DNA of 64,000 bases from Methanobacteriota archaeon (GTDB lineage: Archaea; Halobacteriota; Methanomicrobia; Methanomicrobiales; Methanomicrobiaceae): positions 1 to 64,000 of the forward strand of contig JAENZA010000004.1 in assembly GCA_016841485.1 (NCBI GenBank), given 5' to 3'. The notes below the pieces were generated by a model. That model worked only from the letters and a program-made list of their open reading frames with translations, ran no database searches and was not told where the DNA came from. Of this stretch, positions 10,064-20,621 are shown in pieces. The translations under genes were made by a program, and so were the position numbers. The number at the start of each line of letters is the position of its first letter. Position 1 is the stretch's first letter.

Positions 10064-10453
10064 TCACCTTGATGAGACCCAGGCACTGATGAGGTCTTTG
10101 TCTTTCTTAATGGTTTTCATCTGGTTTGCAGGACCGATCACGGTCATACGGGCGGCTGCGCCTTTCTTCCCAAAGAGCTTTCCGAAAAATCCTGTAGACT
10201 GGCTGTCCTTTGCACTGTAGGTCTCCATCTCGATGCCGGAAAACCCGTCTGGTGAGATCTCCATCATGGTCATCTCGATGAGTTTGCTCTGCTCCTCGGG
10301 GGAGAGGCCTTTTTCAAGGACAACGATGTTTCCCTCCATCACATCATCAAGGATCAATCGTATCTTCTCCATCGAGGTCATCCGGTCCAGCCGTTCTGCT
10401 GAAATTAGGTCTATTTGAACTCCCTGAATCATTATCTCACCCAAAGACCTCAA
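10064..10453 (-). CDS. arvB: OapB/ArvB-family protein (DUF2073)
   Basis: 'VQIDLISAERLDRMTSMEKIRLILDDVMEGNIVVLEKGLSPEEQSKLIEMTMMEI'; alternative start at 10432. Confidence 0.75.
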   Translation of the reverse strand: MRSLGEIMIQGVQIDLISAERLDRMTSMEKIRLILDDVMEGNIVVLEKGLSPEEQSKLIEMTMMEISPDGFSGIEMETYSAKDSQSTGFFGKLFGKKGAAARMTVIGPANQMKTIKKDKDLISAWVSSR

Positions 10454-11078
10454 GCATTTTTTCGTAGAGTGCTTCTACATTGTCACCTTCGAGACCGGAA
10501 ATAGCAATTACCGGGTGCTGGGGGAAGGCCTTTACGATGCGCTGGGGTGCGGCGTCGGGAAGATCAATTTTGTTTGCTACAATCATGACAGGCAGATTTC
10601 TGCTCTCGATAATTCCTACCAGCATGATATTGACCTGGGTGAAGGGGTCGAGCGTTGCATCGAGCATGTAGATGACGCCGTCGATGTCCTCCCTGAGCCA
10701 GTGCATTGCCTCGGCCACTCCTTCCGTTGCCTCCCTGGCACGCTTTATAGCCTCATCCTTTTCGATACCATATTCAACAAATTCCTGGTAGTCGATCTTT
10801 GTTGTGACTCCTGGCGTATCCACGATATCGATGGTCAGTGAACTTCCGTTCTGGTTGGAAATGGTAATCCCTTCTTTCCTGCGTGCCCGTCGCGTTTCGT
10901 GCGGGATTTCGCTGACCGGGCCGAGGGCATCCCCCGTCCAGTCACGCACAATACGGTTGGAAAGCGTGGTCTTGCCGGCGTTCGGCGGGCCGTATATGCC
11001 GATTCTTGACTGGCGCTTCTTCATAAATGCGCTTAAAAACCTGGATAGTCGTTTTTTAGTCCGTATAAAGAGATTCAT
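10437..11078 (-). CDS. arvA: Era-like small GTPase (OapA/ArvA-like)
   Basis: P-loop GPPNAGKTTL, DTPG, NKID motifs; gene order GTPase-DUF2073-Zn ribbon. Confidence 0.8.
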   Translation of the reverse strand: MNLFIRTKKRLSRFLSAFMKKRQSRIGIYGPPNAGKTTLSNRIVRDWTGDALGPVSEIPHETRRARRKEGITISNQNGSSLTIDIVDTPGVTTKIDYQEFVEYGIEKDEAIKRAREATEGVAEAMHWLREDIDGVIYMLDATLDPFTQVNIMLVGIIESRNLPVMIVANKIDLPDAAPQRIVKAFPQHPVIAISGLEGDNVEALYEKMLEVFG

Positions 11079-11264
11079 GAACTCCTCCTGAAAGAAAGAT
11101 CTATAGCGAATAGTGATATTTCATTCCTATCTAATATACCTTTATAATCCAATTTTTACGGTTTTACGCGGTCAGGTGCACCTTCAGTATTCTTTTATAG
11201 AAGCTGTGCATAATACCCCATTTGTATCCAAACGATCTCGATTTCCCCTGAAATTGATGGATAT

Positions 11265-11843
11265 TTGGTGATCTGTGTGAGCGACAACAATGTGAACGCA
11301 ATGCGTTTTGAGACACGAATTCCTATCAAGGAAGTAATGAAGTTCAAGCCTGCGACCATCTCTGTCGATATGACCGTTGCGCTGGCAGCCCAGAAAATGT
11401 GTCAGGAGGAGGTAGGAAGCTGCATCGTCCTCCATAACAGCAAGCCGGCCGGTATTATCACCGAGCAGGATATTAACTGCAAGGTCGTCGCGAAAGACAG
11501 AAAGCCGGGAGAAGTCCTGGTGAGTGAAGTGATGAGTACGCCGCTCATTACCACCGATGCCGACAGAACGGTAGGGGATGTTGTCGACATTATGGTGAAG
11601 CATAAGGTACGGCGGGTGCCGGTTGTTGAGAATGGGTTTGTCATCGGCATTGTAACAGTTCGTGATATTCTTGCCGTTTCCAATGAAATGAACGAAATCA
11701 TGGCAAATCTAATCGAGATAAACCGTTACGATGACATAATCACCGGCATTTGTGATGAATGCGAATGTATGTCGGACGACCTCAAGTCCGTGGACGGCAG
11801 GATGCTGTGTCCGGGTTGCCGGTCGGAGGAAGAACCTCTATGA
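11265..11843 (+). CDS. CBS domain protein with C-terminal CxxC...CxxC zinc ribbon
   Basis: Two CBS motifs (e.g. VRRVPVVENGFVIGIVTVRDIL) and 'CDECECMSDDLKSVDGRMLCPGC'. Confidence 0.9.
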   Translation: MVICVSDNNVNAMRFETRIPIKEVMKFKPATISVDMTVALAAQKMCQEEVGSCIVLHNSKPAGIITEQDINCKVVAKDRKPGEVLVSEVMSTPLITTDADRTVGDVVDIMVKHKVRRVPVVENGFVIGIVTVRDILAVSNEMNEIMANLIEINRYDDIITGICDECECMSDDLKSVDGRMLCPGCRSEEEPL

Positions 11844-12613
11844 AGGTCGTCTCCGACCTGATGCAGACATTACCCTTCCTGAAATTCGACGATACGGTTA
11901 CTAAAGCGCGTCAGCTGCTCCGTGAGGACGACTTCAGGGAATTATATATTCAGGATGCCGCAGGACATCTTGCGGGTATCATCGACATCTCGGATGTCCT
12001 CATGGTGACGGAGACCCGGTCAAATCTGACTCTCGCCTCACTGATGCGGGAGGCTCCCTTCGTATACGGGGATACGTCGGTTGAAGAGGCACTCCAGGTC
12101 ATCAGGGATGCGCGAACGGACAGTGCCGGCGTCATCAGACAAGATGGTGAGTTGCTTGGTGCCGTCCTGCTCTCCGATCTCTTTCCGGTGATCATTTCCC
12201 GCCAGAATCCCACCGGGTTAATTGAGGATTATATGACCAAACGGGTCGTCACCTGCCGGGAGGATGACTACCTGTACCGGGTATCTGCCATGATCACAGA
12301 GAGCGGGTATGATGCCCTCCCGGTTGTCAGAGGGGAAGGAAATGAGATCATCGGCATCATCTCCCGGCGTGAACTTCTGCAGGGTCATATCAGAAATTCC
12401 ATTGCCGCACAACATAAAACTCCGGTTCAGTTGATCATGGTGACACCGCCCATAATCGCATTCAGAGGCGACACGGTCAGGGATGCTGCCGGGGCAATGA
12501 TAAAACATAATATCGGCCGACTTCCGGTTATCGAACCGGATGGCAGCGTAATCGGAATTATATCCAGACAGGACATCTTACGGGCACTCTCCTTATCGGG
12601 TGAATATGAATGA
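11840..12613 (+). CDS. CBS domain protein (four CBS motifs)
   Basis: CBS motifs incl. 'YDALPVVRGEGNEIIGIISRRELL', 'IGRLPVIEPDGSVIGIISRQDIL'; ATGA overlap with the upstream gene. Confidence 0.9.
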   Translation: MKVVSDLMQTLPFLKFDDTVTKARQLLREDDFRELYIQDAAGHLAGIIDISDVLMVTETRSNLTLASLMREAPFVYGDTSVEEALQVIRDARTDSAGVIRQDGELLGAVLLSDLFPVIISRQNPTGLIEDYMTKRVVTCREDDYLYRVSAMITESGYDALPVVRGEGNEIIGIISRRELLQGHIRNSIAAQHKTPVQLIMVTPPIIAFRGDTVRDAAGAMIKHNIGRLPVIEPDGSVIGIISRQDILRALSLSGEYE

Positions 12614-13554
12614 ACAGGAACAATCAACAGAACAGGGTACAAGATAAGAGGATTCTGAGTCCCGGAAAAAATCCGGGAGGTTCGGTGGAATTGAAGTCTC
12701 ACAGATCAGGAAAGCATAATGAGCTTCTTTCCCTGGGGACGAAGGATGTCTATACCGTTCCTTCGACGATGAGCATTATTGGTTCTGTAGAAGAGATGAT
12801 CCGTCGCGGTTTTCGAAGACTTCCTGTGACGGATCCCGGCACCCAGCAGCTCAAGGGACTGGTTACGGCAGGGGATATCATCGATTTCATGGGTGGCGGG
12901 CAGAAGTATAACCTTGTTCGCGGGCGACACCATGGCAATCTTATTGCCGCCGTCAATGAACCGGTCAGGAAGATCATGTCGACCGGGATTACGACACTTC
13001 CCGCCTCCGCGGATCTCAGTGACGCCGTCGAATGCATTCTTATGTCCGGGTATGGGGGCCTGCCTATTGTGGACAAGGAGATGATACTCTGCGGCATCTT
13101 TACGGAACGTGATGCACTCAACGTTCTTTCGACGTTTAAAAGCAGCCTTACGGTTGAGGAAGTGATGTCGGTCTCGCCCTATGTCACATCACCCGATGCG
13201 AAGATCTCCGATGTTACCCGAGAAATGGTAAAACGTAAATTCAGGCGTTTGCCGGTGGTCAGCGGGGAAGTGCTCTTCGGCATTGTAACGGCAATGGATG
13301 TCATGCGGTTTCTGGGTGATGGCGATGCCTTCTCCGGCATGGAGACCGGAAATGCCGATGATATCATGAATCTTCCCATTCGCGAACTCATCAGTGGAGA
13401 GCTGTATACGACAACACCGGATATGAATATAGGCGAAACGGCACGAATGATGATTTCACGGGGTATCGGTGCATTCCCGGTGATTGAAGATGCCCGCCTC
13501 GTCGGGATAGTCACCGAATTTGACATGGTCAGGGCGCTCAATCGGGAGATGTAA
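12610..13554 (+). CDS. CBS domain protein (four CBS motifs)
   Basis: CBS motifs incl. 'FRRLPVVSGEVLFGIVTAMDVMRFL', 'IGAFPVIEDARLVGIVTEFDMV'; ATGA overlap. Confidence 0.9.
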   Translation: MNRNNQQNRVQDKRILSPGKNPGGSVELKSHRSGKHNELLSLGTKDVYTVPSTMSIIGSVEEMIRRGFRRLPVTDPGTQQLKGLVTAGDIIDFMGGGQKYNLVRGRHHGNLIAAVNEPVRKIMSTGITTLPASADLSDAVECILMSGYGGLPIVDKEMILCGIFTERDALNVLSTFKSSLTVEEVMSVSPYVTSPDAKISDVTREMVKRKFRRLPVVSGEVLFGIVTAMDVMRFLGDGDAFSGMETGNADDIMNLPIRELISGELYTTTPDMNIGETARMMISRGIGAFPVIEDARLVGIVTEFDMVRALNREM

Positions 13555-13784
13555 TCGCCTCCGGCATAAAGGATGCCGACAGGGTTCCTGCGCCCGTCCT
13601 GTCATGAATATCACCACAATGTACAAATGCCGTAACGTTCAATGAAGTTGCGGAAATCAATCCGGCACTGTTCCGCTGTGGGACATGGACGGTGCCTGAA
13701 GCAACGCCAAAAGGATATCGCCTGCCCGGCAGTACATGCTGTCCGGCGGGGTTAATGTGTAGAATAATCCAGGAAGTGGCAAAA

Positions 13785-14561
13785 ATGAGTGACGAACTAT
13801 TTGTAAAAGACGTTATGTCCAAGCCAATCACTATTGCGAAATCTGCGCCAATAACGGAAGCATTGGATAAAATGCTTGCCGATGGTCTTGACCCGTTGAT
13901 TGTAACCAACAATGGCGGGGTCATGGGTACTATATCGAGGGCGGCAATCGCAGAAACTCTTGGAAGCAGGAAAACGTCGTCGCTGTCACCAACGAAGATA
14001 CACGTGGCCAATAAAACGGATGAAGAATTCACCTCTGTCTATCCTGATGAAGAGGCTGAGATTCTCATTCCGCTCCTGCAGAAGTACAAAGTCATAGTGG
14101 TCCTTGACAATGAGCACCACCTTATCGGGAAAGTCGACGCGACGGACCTCCTGAAGGTCATGAAACCCGAGACCAGCACCGGGAGTCTTCTGCAGAATGC
14201 TTCAGTTATCGGACCGGATGAACGCGTCATCCACCTGAGGAGACGCATGATTGACGAAGGAGCCACCAAATTTGTCGTCGTGGAGGAAGGAGACATCCTC
14301 GGTATTGTGACCGAAACTGATGTCGCGCGGGCGATGCGGGACTTCAGGGAACAGGTCGAACCCAGACACCAGGACAATCAGGTAAAATATATTCTGGTCG
14401 GCGATATTATGACATCCCCTGCCCTCACTCTCGAGAGTATGGCTGATGTCTCGTTATTTATCGATCTCATCTCCAGAAAGAACATCAGTTCGATTCCGGT
14501 TACCAGGGACGGTAAACTTGCCGGAATCGTGACCAAAGAGGCACTTCTGGTTGCTCTCTGA
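13785..14561 (+). CDS. CBS domain protein (four CBS motifs)
   Basis: 'MSDELFVKDVMSKPITIAKSAPITEALDKML...ISSIPVTRDGKLAGIVTKEALL'; start chosen at internal Met. Confidence 0.88.
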   Translation: MSDELFVKDVMSKPITIAKSAPITEALDKMLADGLDPLIVTNNGGVMGTISRAAIAETLGSRKTSSLSPTKIHVANKTDEEFTSVYPDEEAEILIPLLQKYKVIVVLDNEHHLIGKVDATDLLKVMKPETSTGSLLQNASVIGPDERVIHLRRRMIDEGATKFVVVEEGDILGIVTETDVARAMRDFREQVEPRHQDNQVKYILVGDIMTSPALTLESMADVSLFIDLISRKNISSIPVTRDGKLAGIVTKEALLVAL

Positions 14562-14722
14562 ATACTCTCCCCTTTTTGCAGTACCGAATTGCACGAGGAA
14601 GTGGTTTATCGCAGAGAAGAACCACAATCCTTAATATCATTCTCAGCACAAAATATAAGGTAACATTCATGTAGCAGCACAGGAATGTGTTGCGAGTGTC
14701 GTAACGATGCGAGATTATCTCT

Positions 14723-14808
14723 GTTGAGATAGCCAAGCCAGGCATGGCGCGGGGTTGCTAACCCCGTGTCCCTTGCGGGACTCGAGGGTTCAAATCCCTC
14801 TCTCAACG
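14723..14808 (+). tRNA. tRNA-Ser(GCT)
   Basis: Acceptor GTTGAGA/TCTCAAC, long variable arm, anticodon loop TTGCTAA, T-arm GAGGGTTCAAATCCCTC. Confidence 0.92.
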
Positions 14809-14841
14809 CTTCAGAGTAGATCTCATTGTGAGGCTAACCGA

Positions 14842-15291
14842 ATGGAAGAACAAGAGATCAATTATTTCGTACGTATCGAGAATACGGACCTTGACGGGAC
14901 CAAAGCAGTCCAGATTGCACTTACCGGACTTGCAGGAATCGGGATGCACACTTCAAGGGTCATTGCACAGCTTGCTGATGTTGACCCGCGCGCAACCCTT
15001 GGTCTTCTTGATGATGAACCCGTCAACCGGATTCGCGATGTCGTAGCGAATTATACAAGCCACGTTCCCACGTGGATGCTGAACCGCCAGAAGGATGTCT
15101 ACACCGGTGAAGCGAAGCAGCTTCTCGGCACTGATCTGCGTATGGCAATCGAGGACGATATCAACCGGATGAGAAAGATCCGGAGCTATCGTGGAATTCG
15201 CCATGAGACTGGACAGAAGGTCCGTGGACAGCGCACGAAGTCGACCGGAAGAACCGGAACTACCGTCGGCGTGCGGAGAAAGAAGGCCTAG
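14842..15291 (+). CDS. rpsM: 30S ribosomal protein S13
   Basis: '[35 protein letters not shown]...[25 protein letters not shown]'. Confidence 0.96.
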   Translation: MEEQEINYFVRIENTDLDGTKAVQIALTGLAGIGMHTSRVIAQLADVDPRATLGLLDDEPVNRIRDVVANYTSHVPTWMLNRQKDVYTGEAKQLLGTDLRMAIEDDINRMRKIRSYRGIRHETGQKVRGQRTKSTGRTGTTVGVRRKKA

Positions 15292-15300
15292 GTGGAGTAA

Positions 15301-15849
15301 ATGGGATATCCAGGACAGAACCACAAGACATACGAAACGCCGAAACGCCGCTTCGAAAAGTCCCGTATTGAGGATGAGACCCGTCTGGTCATTGAATTTG
15401 GTCTGAGAAACAAGAGGGAACTCTGGAAAGCACAGAGTACGCTTCGTAAATACCGCCGTCTGGCTCGTGAGCTTCTTGCACTCAAGTCTTCATCCACCAA
15501 CGAAGCCCTGATTGTAAGAAAGCAGGATGAACTGCTCGGTCACCTTCACAGGTACGGGCTTCTTGGCGAAACCGCAGGTATCAGTGATGTGCTCGCACTC
15601 AAGACCGAAAACGAGCTTGAGCGCCGCCTCCAGACACTTGTGTACCGCAGCGGTCTTGCCCGTTCACCGAAACAGGCACGCCAGTTCATTACGCACGGCC
15701 ACATTGCCATTTCCGGAAGGAAACTGACGATCCCTGGCTACCGGGTGAAGCGCGATGAAGAAGACAGGATTGAATACTATGGCCCGTCTCCGTTCACGAA
15801 CGAAGTTCACCCCGAAAGGGAGAGGATCATGAAAGGAGGTCGTAGTTAA
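15301..15849 (+). CDS. rpsD: 30S ribosomal protein S4
   Basis: '[26 protein letters not shown]...[28 protein letters not shown]'. Confidence 0.96.
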   Translation: MGYPGQNHKTYETPKRRFEKSRIEDETRLVIEFGLRNKRELWKAQSTLRKYRRLARELLALKSSSTNEALIVRKQDELLGHLHRYGLLGETAGISDVLALKTENELERRLQTLVYRSGLARSPKQARQFITHGHIAISGRKLTIPGYRVKRDEEDRIEYYGPSPFTNEVHPERERIMKGGRS

Positions 15850-16244
15850 TGGCTGAAAAAGGCGAAAAATGGGGAATAGCACACATCTATGCTTCATTTA
15901 ACAATACGGTCATCACTGTCACCGATCTCTCCGGTGCTGAAACAGTCACCAAGTCTTCCGGCGGAATGGTAGTCAAGCAGGCGAGAAATGAAAGCTCACC
16001 CTATGCAGCAATGCAGATGGCAACGAATGTGGCACACCAGGCAATGGAAAAAGGCATTGTCGGATTGCACGTCAAGGTTCGTGCCCCGGGTCGCGGGAAG
16101 CAGAGAAGCCCCGGTCCAGGAGCGCAGGCAGCAATACGTGCACTTGCCCGGGCCGGCATGCGTATCGGACGTATTGAAGACGTTACACCCGTCCCCCACG
16201 ACAGCATTCGTGCCAAAGGTGGGAGAAGGGGCAGGAGAGTCTGA
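15849..16244 (+). CDS. rpsK: 30S ribosomal protein S11
   Basis: '[51 protein letters not shown]'. Confidence 0.96.
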   Translation: MAEKGEKWGIAHIYASFNNTVITVTDLSGAETVTKSSGGMVVKQARNESSPYAAMQMATNVAHQAMEKGIVGLHVKVRAPGRGKQRSPGPGAQAAIRALARAGMRIGRIEDVTPVPHDSIRAKGGRRGRRV

Positions 16245-16247
16245 TTA

Positions 16248-17081
16248 ATGCAGATTTCATTCAGCAGGCTTGATGACACCGTCGCCCGCTTTGTTCTCAG
16301 GGATGCGACTTACGCATTTGCAAATACCCTCAGGAGAACAATGATCGGAGAAGTCCCGACGCTTGCCATCGAGGATGTATTCATCTACGACAATAACAGC
16401 GCACTCTTTGACGAAATACTGGCTCACCGACTGGGTCTTATCCCTCTCAGGACAGATCTTGACGAATATGTCCTGAAGGAGGTATGTTCCTGCGGTGGCG
16501 AAGGATGTTCCAGTTGTACAGCTATCTATACGCTTAGTGTGGAAGGGCCGAAGACGGTCTATTCCAGTGATCTCATTCCGCAGAATCCGCAGGCAGCCCC
16601 TGTTGTGGACAGCATTCCCCTTGTCAAGCTCGAAAAGGAGCAGAAGGTTGTTCTCGAGGCGCGCGCCATCCTTGGAAAGGGAACTTCGCATGCGAAATGG
16701 CAGCCAACTCTGGTGTGCGGCTATAAGGCATACCCGATTATCTCCGTCGATAAAAAGTGTGACGGGTGCGGGATGTGCATTGATGAATGTCCGCGTGGCG
16801 TTCTTGAAGTGGTTAAGGACTCGGCACGGGTTGTCGAAGGAAAACTCGAAGACTGTTCACTCTGTCACCTCTGTGAGAGGATCTGTAAATCGGAAGGAAC
16901 CTGGGACGAAGCGGCGATACACATCACTCCGGACGAGACAAGGTTCATCTTCGTCGTGGAAAGCGACGGTTCTCTTCCGGTAAAGGATATAGTCGAGAGG
17001 GCACTTCGGGAGATACAGTTAAAATCAGAAAGCCTGGTGGATGTTTTAAGCGACATTTCTGGAGGAAATGGAAATGATTAA
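16248..17081 (+). CDS. rpoD: DNA-directed RNA polymerase subunit D with ferredoxin-like domain
   Basis: RpoD fold plus 'CDGCGMCIDECPRG' and 'CSLCHLCERICK'. Confidence 0.95.
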   Translation: MQISFSRLDDTVARFVLRDATYAFANTLRRTMIGEVPTLAIEDVFIYDNNSALFDEILAHRLGLIPLRTDLDEYVLKEVCSCGGEGCSSCTAIYTLSVEGPKTVYSSDLIPQNPQAAPVVDSIPLVKLEKEQKVVLEARAILGKGTSHAKWQPTLVCGYKAYPIISVDKKCDGCGMCIDECPRGVLEVVKDSARVVEGKLEDCSLCHLCERICKSEGTWDEAAIHITPDETRFIFVVESDGSLPVKDIVERALREIQLKSESLVDVLSDISGGNGND

Positions 17082-17439
17082 ATCTAGTTCAAAGACGAAC
17101 CCGCGCCACTCTGCCCTTATCTACATGCTCAAGGAGGTTTCCCGAAACACCGGGGCCGGAGTGTGGCGTGAGATTGCAAAACGGCTGGAAGCGCCGAGCA
17201 ATAATTATGCTGAAGTAAATATCAGCAAGATCAGCCGCTACGCACGGGATGGGGACATCATCATTGTTCCTGGAAAAGTGCTCGGCAGCGGACTGATTGA
17301 TCAGAGCGTTTCTGTTGCAGCACTCAACTTCAGTACTGCTGCAGTGGATAAAATCACCGGTGCGAATGGGAAATGCATGACAATCGAAGAGCTTGTCGCA
17401 AACAACCCCAAAGGTTCGCAGGTAAGGATTCTGAGGTGA
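17074..17439 (+). CDS. 50S ribosomal protein L18e
   Basis: 'SSKTNPRHSALIYMLKEVSRNTGAGVWREIAKRLEAPSNNYAEVNISKISRYARDGDIIIVPGKVLGSG'. Confidence 0.95.
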   Translation: MIKSSSKTNPRHSALIYMLKEVSRNTGAGVWREIAKRLEAPSNNYAEVNISKISRYARDGDIIIVPGKVLGSGLIDQSVSVAALNFSTAAVDKITGANGKCMTIEELVANNPKGSQVRILR

Positions 17440-17444
17440 GATGA

Positions 17445-17867
17445 ATGGTGACAGTAATTGACGCAGAAGGTCTTCGCCTCGGCAGACTTGCAAGCATTGT
17501 TGCAAAACGTACGCTTGAAGGTGAGGAAATTGCCATAGTCAACGCCGAACTGTGTGTCGTGTCCGGTTCCCGGGCCAGCATCATTGCTGATTACGACCAC
17601 AAGCGGAAGCGTGGATCGCGTGAAGGAGGTCCCTTCTACCCGCGCAGACCGGATCACATCCTCAAGCGTACCATCAGGGGCATGGTTCCCTACAAACGCA
17701 AGCGTGGTTCCGAAGCCCTGGAGAAAGTAAAGGTCTATGTCGGTGTTCCTGAAGCGTTCATGGACGTTGAACGTGAAGTTCTTGAACAGGCACACATCAA
17801 CGGTCTCTCCACGCCCAAGTATATCACTCTCGGCGAGGTCAGCACCCGGCTTGGAGCAAAGTTTTAA
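17445..17867 (+). CDS. rplM: 50S ribosomal protein L13
   Basis: '[43 protein letters not shown]...[15 protein letters not shown]'. Confidence 0.96.
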   Translation: MVTVIDAEGLRLGRLASIVAKRTLEGEEIAIVNAELCVVSGSRASIIADYDHKRKRGSREGGPFYPRRPDHILKRTIRGMVPYKRKRGSEALEKVKVYVGVPEAFMDVEREVLEQAHINGLSTPKYITLGEVSTRLGAKF

Positions 17868-17882
17868 TGGCGGTGAGAAGAT

Positions 17883-18284
17883 ATGACGAAAGTAGTTAAC
17901 ACAAGCGGTAAGAGGAAGACTGCTATTGCGCGTGCAACGCTCAGTGAAGGCAAGGGCCGCGTCAGGATCAATTCAGTTCCGCTGGAGATCTTCGGGACCG
18001 AACTGATTAGGATGAAAATTTCCGAACCGCTCCTCCTGGTACCCGAAGCAATCGACGGCATCGACGTGAGTGTCGATGTCAACGGCGGCGGTTTCATGGG
18101 CCAGGCAGAGGCAGTGCGGACTGCGCTTGCGCGTGGAATTGTACAGTGGCACAATGACCCGAAGATTAAGGATGTATACCTGGCATATGACCGTACACTC
18201 CTGGTAAATGATTCGCGTCAGAAGGAAGCAAAGAAGCCGCATGGCCGTGGTGCACGTGCGAAATTCCAAAAGTCTTATCGTTAG
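17883..18284 (+). CDS. rpsI: 30S ribosomal protein S9
   Basis: '[32 protein letters not shown]...[13 protein letters not shown]'. Confidence 0.96.
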   Translation: MTKVVNTSGKRKTAIARATLSEGKGRVRINSVPLEIFGTELIRMKISEPLLLVPEAIDGIDVSVDVNGGGFMGQAEAVRTALARGIVQWHNDPKIKDVYLAYDRTLLVNDSRQKEAKKPHGRGARAKFQKSYR

Positions 18285-18313
18285 ATAGGTATAATCTATA
18301 GAGAGTCGTTTAC

Positions 18314-18502
18314 ATGATTCCGGTCCGATGTTTTACTTGCGGGAAAGTCATCTCCTCCTCCTGGGAAGAGTTCAGGCAGAGGAGAGATGCAGGCGAGGAT
18401 CCTAAAGAGATCCTCGACGACCTCGGACTTTCGCGCTACTGTTGCCGACGCATGCTGTTAGCGCACAAAGAGATTATCGATGATCTCAATCCGTTCCAGT
18501 AA
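18314..18502 (+). CDS. rpoN: DNA-directed RNA polymerase subunit N
   Basis: '[20 protein letters not shown]...[23 protein letters not shown]'. Confidence 0.96.
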   Translation: MIPVRCFTCGKVISSSWEEFRQRRDAGEDPKEILDDLGLSRYCCRRMLLAHKEIIDDLNPFQ

Positions 18503-18518
18503 AGATGTATGTTTGCAG

Positions 18519-18592
18519 GGGGTCGTGGGGTAGCCTGGCCATCCTATGGCGTTCGGGATGCTGTAACCTGAGTTCAAATCTCAGCGACCCCA
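18519..18592 (+). tRNA. tRNA-Pro (anticodon most likely CGG)
   Basis: Acceptor GGGGTCG/CGACCCC, loop TTCGGGA, T-arm CTGAGTTCAAATCTCAG. Confidence 0.88.
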
Positions 18593-18613
18593 TTTTGAAA
18601 TTTTGGAGAAATA

Positions 18614-18784
18614 ATGGAATCATTTACCCGTTATGAAAGAGCGAGAATCGTCGGTGCACGATCTTTGCAGATTTCGATGGGAGCTCCTCTTCTGATCCAG
18701 ACTGATGCGATTGATCCTCTTGAGATTGCCGATGAAGAATTCCGTAAAGATGTAATTCCTATCACGGTAAAAAGAGCGAAGTGA
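18614..18784 (+). CDS. rpoK: DNA-directed RNA polymerase subunit K
   Basis: 57-codon ORF below the track cutoff; translates to [56 protein letters not shown]. Confidence 0.95.
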   Translation: MESFTRYERARIVGARSLQISMGAPLLIQTDAIDPLEIADEEFRKDVIPITVKRAK

Positions 18785-18788
18785 TTGA

Positions 18789-19979
18789 ATGGCGCAAATT
18801 CAGCAGATCAATTTAAGAACTATTCTCGACAGCCGTGGCAATCCAACGGTTGAAGCAGAGGTTGAGGCAGAAGGAGCTTCCGGACGTGCTGCGGCACCAT
18901 CCGGTGCAAGTACAGGGATGTATGAGGCAAAAGTCCGTTCCCCGCGGGAGGCTATTGCAGATGCAGAAACAACGGTTATTCCCCTCCTTTTGGGGGTGGA
19001 AGTTACGGATCAGCCTTGCCTGGATGCAATCCTGAGGGAAATAGACGGAACCGCCGACTTTTCAACAATCGGTGCAAATGTCGCGGTCGCCATCTCCCTG
19101 GCATCGGCAAAGGCAGCAGCCGCGTCACTCGGGCTGCCGTTATTCCGGTACCTTGGCGGTACATTTGCGGTTGACACGCCGTATCCGCTGGGGAATGTCA
19201 TCGGCGGCGGGGCACATGCAGAAAATGCAACCGACATCCAGGAATTCCTTGTTGTGCCAACCGGTGCGATGAATTCCGAAGAAGGTGTCTTTGCGAATGC
19301 TGCCGTTCACCGGGAAATAAAAGAACTTCTCATCTCCCGCGGAAAAGGGTGCGGCAAGGGCGATGAAGGTGCCTGGGCGCCCCGTATCCAGGACATTGAA
19401 GCCTTTGATCTCGTCCAGGAAGCCGTCAATGCGGTATCGGATGAGCTGATGATAGAGATCCGCATGGGCATTGATGTGGCGGCGAGCGAACTCTGGAAGG
19501 ATGGCGCGTATGCCTACCGTGATGCCCGACGGTCCACCGAGGATCAGGTGGACTATCTCGCAGGTCTTGTTGATCGCTATGAACTTGCCTATGTCGAAGA
19601 TCCCCTCCAGGAAGAGGATTTTGAAGGGTTTTCATCACTGACCGAGCAGGTGGGAGACCGCTGCCTTATCTGTGGTGACGACCTTTATGTTACGAATGTT
19701 GAGCGCATAGAATTGGGTATCGAGGCGGATGCGTCCAATTGCGTTCTCATTAAACCAAATCAGATCGGAACCCTTACGGATACCTATGAGGCTATAAAGA
19801 TGGCACATTCATATGGTATGGAAACCGTAATGAGTCATCGCTCCGGCGAAACCACCGATGAAACCATAGCGCATCTCGCAACGGCATTCGGATGTATTTA
19901 TCTGAAGACCGGTGTCGTTGGCGGAGAACGCATTGCAAAACTGAATGAACTAATACGAATTGAGGAGTTGATATCGTGA
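18789..19979 (+). CDS. eno: enolase
   Basis: '[14 protein letters not shown]...GASTGMYEA...[14 protein letters not shown]...[17 protein letters not shown]...[17 protein letters not shown]'. Confidence 0.97.
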   Translation: MAQIQQINLRTILDSRGNPTVEAEVEAEGASGRAAAPSGASTGMYEAKVRSPREAIADAETTVIPLLLGVEVTDQPCLDAILREIDGTADFSTIGANVAVAISLASAKAAAASLGLPLFRYLGGTFAVDTPYPLGNVIGGGAHAENATDIQEFLVVPTGAMNSEEGVFANAAVHREIKELLISRGKGCGKGDEGAWAPRIQDIEAFDLVQEAVNAVSDELMIEIRMGIDVAASELWKDGAYAYRDARRSTEDQVDYLAGLVDRYELAYVEDPLQEEDFEGFSSLTEQVGDRCLICGDDLYVTNVERIELGIEADASNCVLIKPNQIGTLTDTYEAIKMAHSYGMETVMSHRSGETTDETIAHLATAFGCIYLKTGVVGGERIAKLNELIRIEELIS

Positions 19980-20584
19980 ACTCAAATGAAATGGAAATTG
20001 AGCTGACTGAGTCACTTGTTCCGGTCGAGGAATACCTGGCTGCTGGTGTCCACATCGGAACGCAGCAGAAGAACGATGATATGATGAGATTCATCTACCG
20101 CGTGCGTGGGGATGGGTTGTACATTCTTGACATCAGGGAAACGGACAGCAGGATTAAGACTGCAGCAGAGTTTATTGCTAAATTCAACCCTGCAGAGGTT
20201 CTGGTCGTTACCTCACGCCAGTACGGACAGTATCCGGCCAGGCGGTTTGCACAGGCAATCGGCGGCATGCACAAGGTCGGCCGCTTCATCCCCGGCACCC
20301 TGACCAACCCGAATATGGATGGATTCCTTGAGCCGAGTCTGCTTGTTGTCACGGACCCGACCGGAGATGCACAGGCGATCAAAGAAGCTGTACAGACCGG
20401 TATTCCCGTTGTGGCGCTGTGTGATACGAACAATTCCACAAAATACATCGATCTCGTTATTCCCACGAATAACAAAGGGCGAAAAGCACTCTCAATGGTC
20501 TACTATCTCCTGACGCGCGAAGTAATGAAAGAGCACGGTATTGGGACCTCGCTCGTTCAGGAAGACTTCGAAATCGATCTCTGA
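19976..20584 (+). CDS. rpsB: 30S ribosomal protein S2
   Basis: '[41 protein letters not shown]...[11 protein letters not shown]'; GTG start overlapping eno. Confidence 0.95.
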   Translation: MNSNEMEIELTESLVPVEEYLAAGVHIGTQQKNDDMMRFIYRVRGDGLYILDIRETDSRIKTAAEFIAKFNPAEVLVVTSRQYGQYPARRFAQAIGGMHKVGRFIPGTLTNPNMDGFLEPSLLVVTDPTGDAQAIKEAVQTGIPVVALCDTNNSTKYIDLVIPTNNKGRKALSMVYYLLTREVMKEHGIGTSLVQEDFEIDL

Positions 20585-20621
20585 GTCGTTTATCGACCAG
20601 TCATACTATCAGGGAGCAAGG

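Noticed and set aside
14606-14806. 66-aa minus ORF '[15 protein letters not shown]...'
   Set aside because: Antisense translation of tRNA-Ser.
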